Under the pieces are notes generated by a model. The model did not search any database. It saw nothing but the letters and a program-made list of their open reading frames with translations, and was not told where the DNA came from. Source: Chitinophaga rhizosphaerae (GTDB lineage: Bacteria; Bacteroidota; Bacteroidia; Chitinophagales; Chitinophagaceae). Taken from it: a DNA stretch of 64,000 bases. Position numbers and translations under genes: made by a program. The first letter of the stretch is position 1, and each line of letters opens with the position of its first letter. Positions 62,859 through 64,000 of this stretch are shown in pieces. Location of the stretch: contig NZ_RXLO01000003.1 in the NCBI RefSeq assembly GCF_003958645.1, positions 186,001-250,000 on the forward strand, given 5' to 3'.

Positions 62859-62891
62859 TTTGATTCCCTAGTCTATAGGCGTGTAAATTTA
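62859..62891 (+). promoter_or_regulatory. Possible promoter of the XRE gene
   Basis: TTTG at 62859-62862 and TAAATTTA at 62884-62891 (one mismatch to TAnnTTTG), 21 bases apart. Leader of roughly 35 bases before the ATG at 62932. Confidence 0.45.
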
Positions 62892-62931
62892 TTCGCGGGG
62901 TGCCGTTGATTCGCCCCAAATCCTTTTACAC

Positions 62932-63162
62932 ATGGAATTGGCACCAATTGAACAATATGTAATCGATGCAGTTAGGGAGCGGAGAAAGCAATTAGGTATT
63001 TCTCAGGAACAGCTAGCTCACTTGTTAGGCTATAGTGAAGGTTTCATAGCAAATATAGAAACTCCAAAACGAGCTTCGAAATACAACCTTCGGCATTTGA
63101 ATGAACTTGCTAAGATAATGCGTTGTTCTCCAAAGGATTTTTTACCTGAATTACCGTTGTGA
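62932..63162 (+). CDS. XRE-family helix-turn-helix regulator
   Basis: 76-residue Cro/C1-type DNA-binding protein. One HTH_3 domain fills the protein (VRERRKQLGISQEQLAHLLGYSEGFIANIETPKRASKYNLRHLNELAKIM). No further domain, so it probably acts as a dimer on its own promoter, like control proteins of restriction or defence loci. It opens a notably AT-rich block that also carries the ATPase, unlike the GC-rich remainder of the window. The stop overlaps a possible 20-codon frame. Confidence 0.9.
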   Translation: MELAPIEQYVIDAVRERRKQLGISQEQLAHLLGYSEGFIANIETPKRASKYNLRHLNELAKIMRCSPKDFLPELPL

Positions 63163-63284
63163 AATTTAGTGACGTATTGGTTTTATTCTATATTTTAATT
63201 ATATTGCTATTTCTGCTATAACCCCAATTTACTTTGATATTATGAAAATGCATGGATTGACCCAATCGAAATTATACTTATGAG

Positions 63285-64000
63285 ATGAAGAACTACTATT
63301 TTCCAATAATAAGAAAGCTAGTAATAAATGATTTTACACTTTATAAAAAGGTAAATCAAGTTTCAATTGATTTACCCAATGGGGTTTTTTGTTTAGTAGG
63401 GGCAAATGGGCTTGGGAAATCGACCTTTATTAACATTCTAAATTTTGCATTAACCGGTATAGTTAAAAGGCCAGATTCGGACTTTAGTCAATTTGGAAGT
63501 ATTCCGCAGTTCTATACGAAAAGTAAGTCATTTGCACCTATTTACTTTGATCGCCGGATAGATGAGAACTATCGTTCTGTCGCCAACGTTACCGTCGAAT
63601 TCTCTGTCAGAAACACTATTTATACTGTTACTCGAAACTTTTTTAGCATCGATGCGATTGAGTCATTATCGATAATAAGAGAGAATCAAAACTTGGTTGA
63701 AGCCAACACTGTAACAGAAGGTGATTTAGATAGTTTTTACAAGAAGACTTTGGCTGAGAATATTGGTCTGGGAGACTTTGAACAATTTGTATTTCTACAA
63801 TTTTTTGTATTTACGTTTGATGAAACACATCAATTATTATTTTGGGATAATTCATTGATGGAAAGGGTGTTATATCTATTTTTTAATTTAGATCCATCCA
63901 AGGCCAAAATTGCAGATCAGTTGCGAAAGGAAATTACCGCAACGGAATCATCAATGAGGAATTTGCAATGGGATGCTACCCAAAAAGGTAAGGAGCTAGC
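63285..64000 (+). CDS. Rad50/SMC-like AAA ATPase, N-terminal part (cut by window edge)
   Basis: Open from ATG 63285 to the last base, at least 238 codons with no stop. The N-terminus has IRKLVINDFTLYKKVNQVSIDL-type first strands followed by Walker A GANGLGKST (about 43-51) and FINILNFALTG, the classical start of AAA_23-type Rad50/SMC ATPases. Acidic/aromatic sequence follows with VEFSVRNTIYTVTRNF (beta strands of the N-lobe) and a QFVFLQFFVFTFDETHQLLFW segment where the Q-loop-like region should be; after about 200 the sequence becomes helical, as at the start of a coiled coil. The rest, including Walker B, lies outside. Low-GC DNA suggests recent transfer. Confidence 0.85.
   Translation, partial: MKNYYFPIIRKLVINDFTLYKKVNQVSIDLPNGVFCLVGANGLGKSTFINILNFALTGIVKRPDSDFSQFGSIPQFYTKSKSFAPIYFDRRIDENYRSVANVTVEFSVRNTIYTVTRNFFSIDAIESLSIIRENQNLVEANTVTEGDLDSFYKKTLAENIGLGDFEQFVFLQFFVFTFDETHQLLFWDNSLMERVLYLFFNLDPSKAKIADQLRKEITATESSMRNLQWDATQKGKEL

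Larger units (their letters stand above)
62594..62931. other. 338-base non-coding regulatory region between two divergent operons
   Basis: It holds two nested or imperfect inverted-repeat structures (62609-62647, 62654-62745), a minus-strand -7 box (62785-62792), an inverted repeat (62800-62831) and a plus-strand promoter (62859-62891). No open frame of note. Confidence 0.75.
54347..64000 (+). mobile_element. Mobilizable integrative element (left part), right end outside the window
   Basis: A block of foreign genes runs from just past the mnmE terminator to the window edge: a site-specific tyrosine recombinase with excisionase-like HTH proteins, a toprim protein, MobC and an HUH relaxase, unrecognised element proteins, a toxin-antitoxin-like operon and AT-rich cargo. 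No type IV secretion, coupling protein or Tra gene is seen, so an IME-type, helper-dependent element is the simplest reading; the unseen right side could change this. The exact left end is not defined; 54350-54430 is the likely zone. No tRNA gene is adjacent. Confidence 0.88.

Overview
The window is bacterial chromosome from a Bacteroidota member, most likely Chitinophagaceae (Chitinophaga-like). The evidence is a SusC/SusD pair under ECF sigma/FecR control, an ExbB-ExbD-ExbD-TonB cluster, a GbsR-type regulator, MetRS with a C-terminal EMAP-like domain, short AtpC, and repeated Bacteroidota-type promoters (-7 TAnnTTTG, sometimes with TTTG/TTG about 19-22 bp upstream). The genus is an inference; there is no rRNA or tRNA in the window.

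Layout. 1-7308 (all minus strand): truncated YkuK-like RNase H-fold gene, CoA-binding protein, TIGR01777 epimerase, GbsR regulator, pyruvate dehydrogenase E2, dnaX and a GNAT-like protein. 7588-11650 (plus): adaptor, MacB-like permease and TolC-like channel of a tripartite exporter that lacks a local ATPase. 12423-20294: ECF sigma, FecR, SusC with an STN domain, SusD lipoprotein and a secreted thioredoxin-fold protein, a complete signal-controlled uptake locus. 20369-25067: phosphoesterase, atpD-atpC, YqgE, and a DUF1801 protein whose Lys/Ala tail looks frameshifted. 25068-25795 holds a candidate small RNA. 25796-39252: orphan histidine kinase, divergent E1-like protein, two tandem alpha/beta hydrolases, LD-carboxypeptidase, metG, FadN-type fusion, ABC ATPase/permease, surE, a small membrane protein and lpxB. 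39405-46335: DUF6728-like protein, beta-mannosidase, alpha-fucosidase, beta-barrel lipoprotein, LacI regulator, HPP protein. 46511-54260: zinc metalloprotease, Ton energy-transduction operon, mnmE.

From about 54.35 kb to the right edge lies a mobilizable integrative element: zinc-finger/HTH protein, tyrosine recombinase, two excisionase-like HTH proteins, a toprim primase-like protein, MobC, an HUH relaxase and several unrecognised element proteins. No type IV secretion gene is visible, so transfer would need a helper unless such genes lie beyond the window. The element carries a minus-strand operon ending in an Xre/ParS-like antitoxin and a divergent RES-like toxin, preceded by a large, highly structured leader. 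To its right the composition becomes clearly AT-rich: an XRE regulator, a possible 20-codon hydrophobic micro-ORF and the start of a Rad50/SMC-like ATPase cut by the window edge. This looks like freshly acquired cargo, possibly a defence module, and is the best candidate for an undescribed system, although the decisive genes are outside the window.
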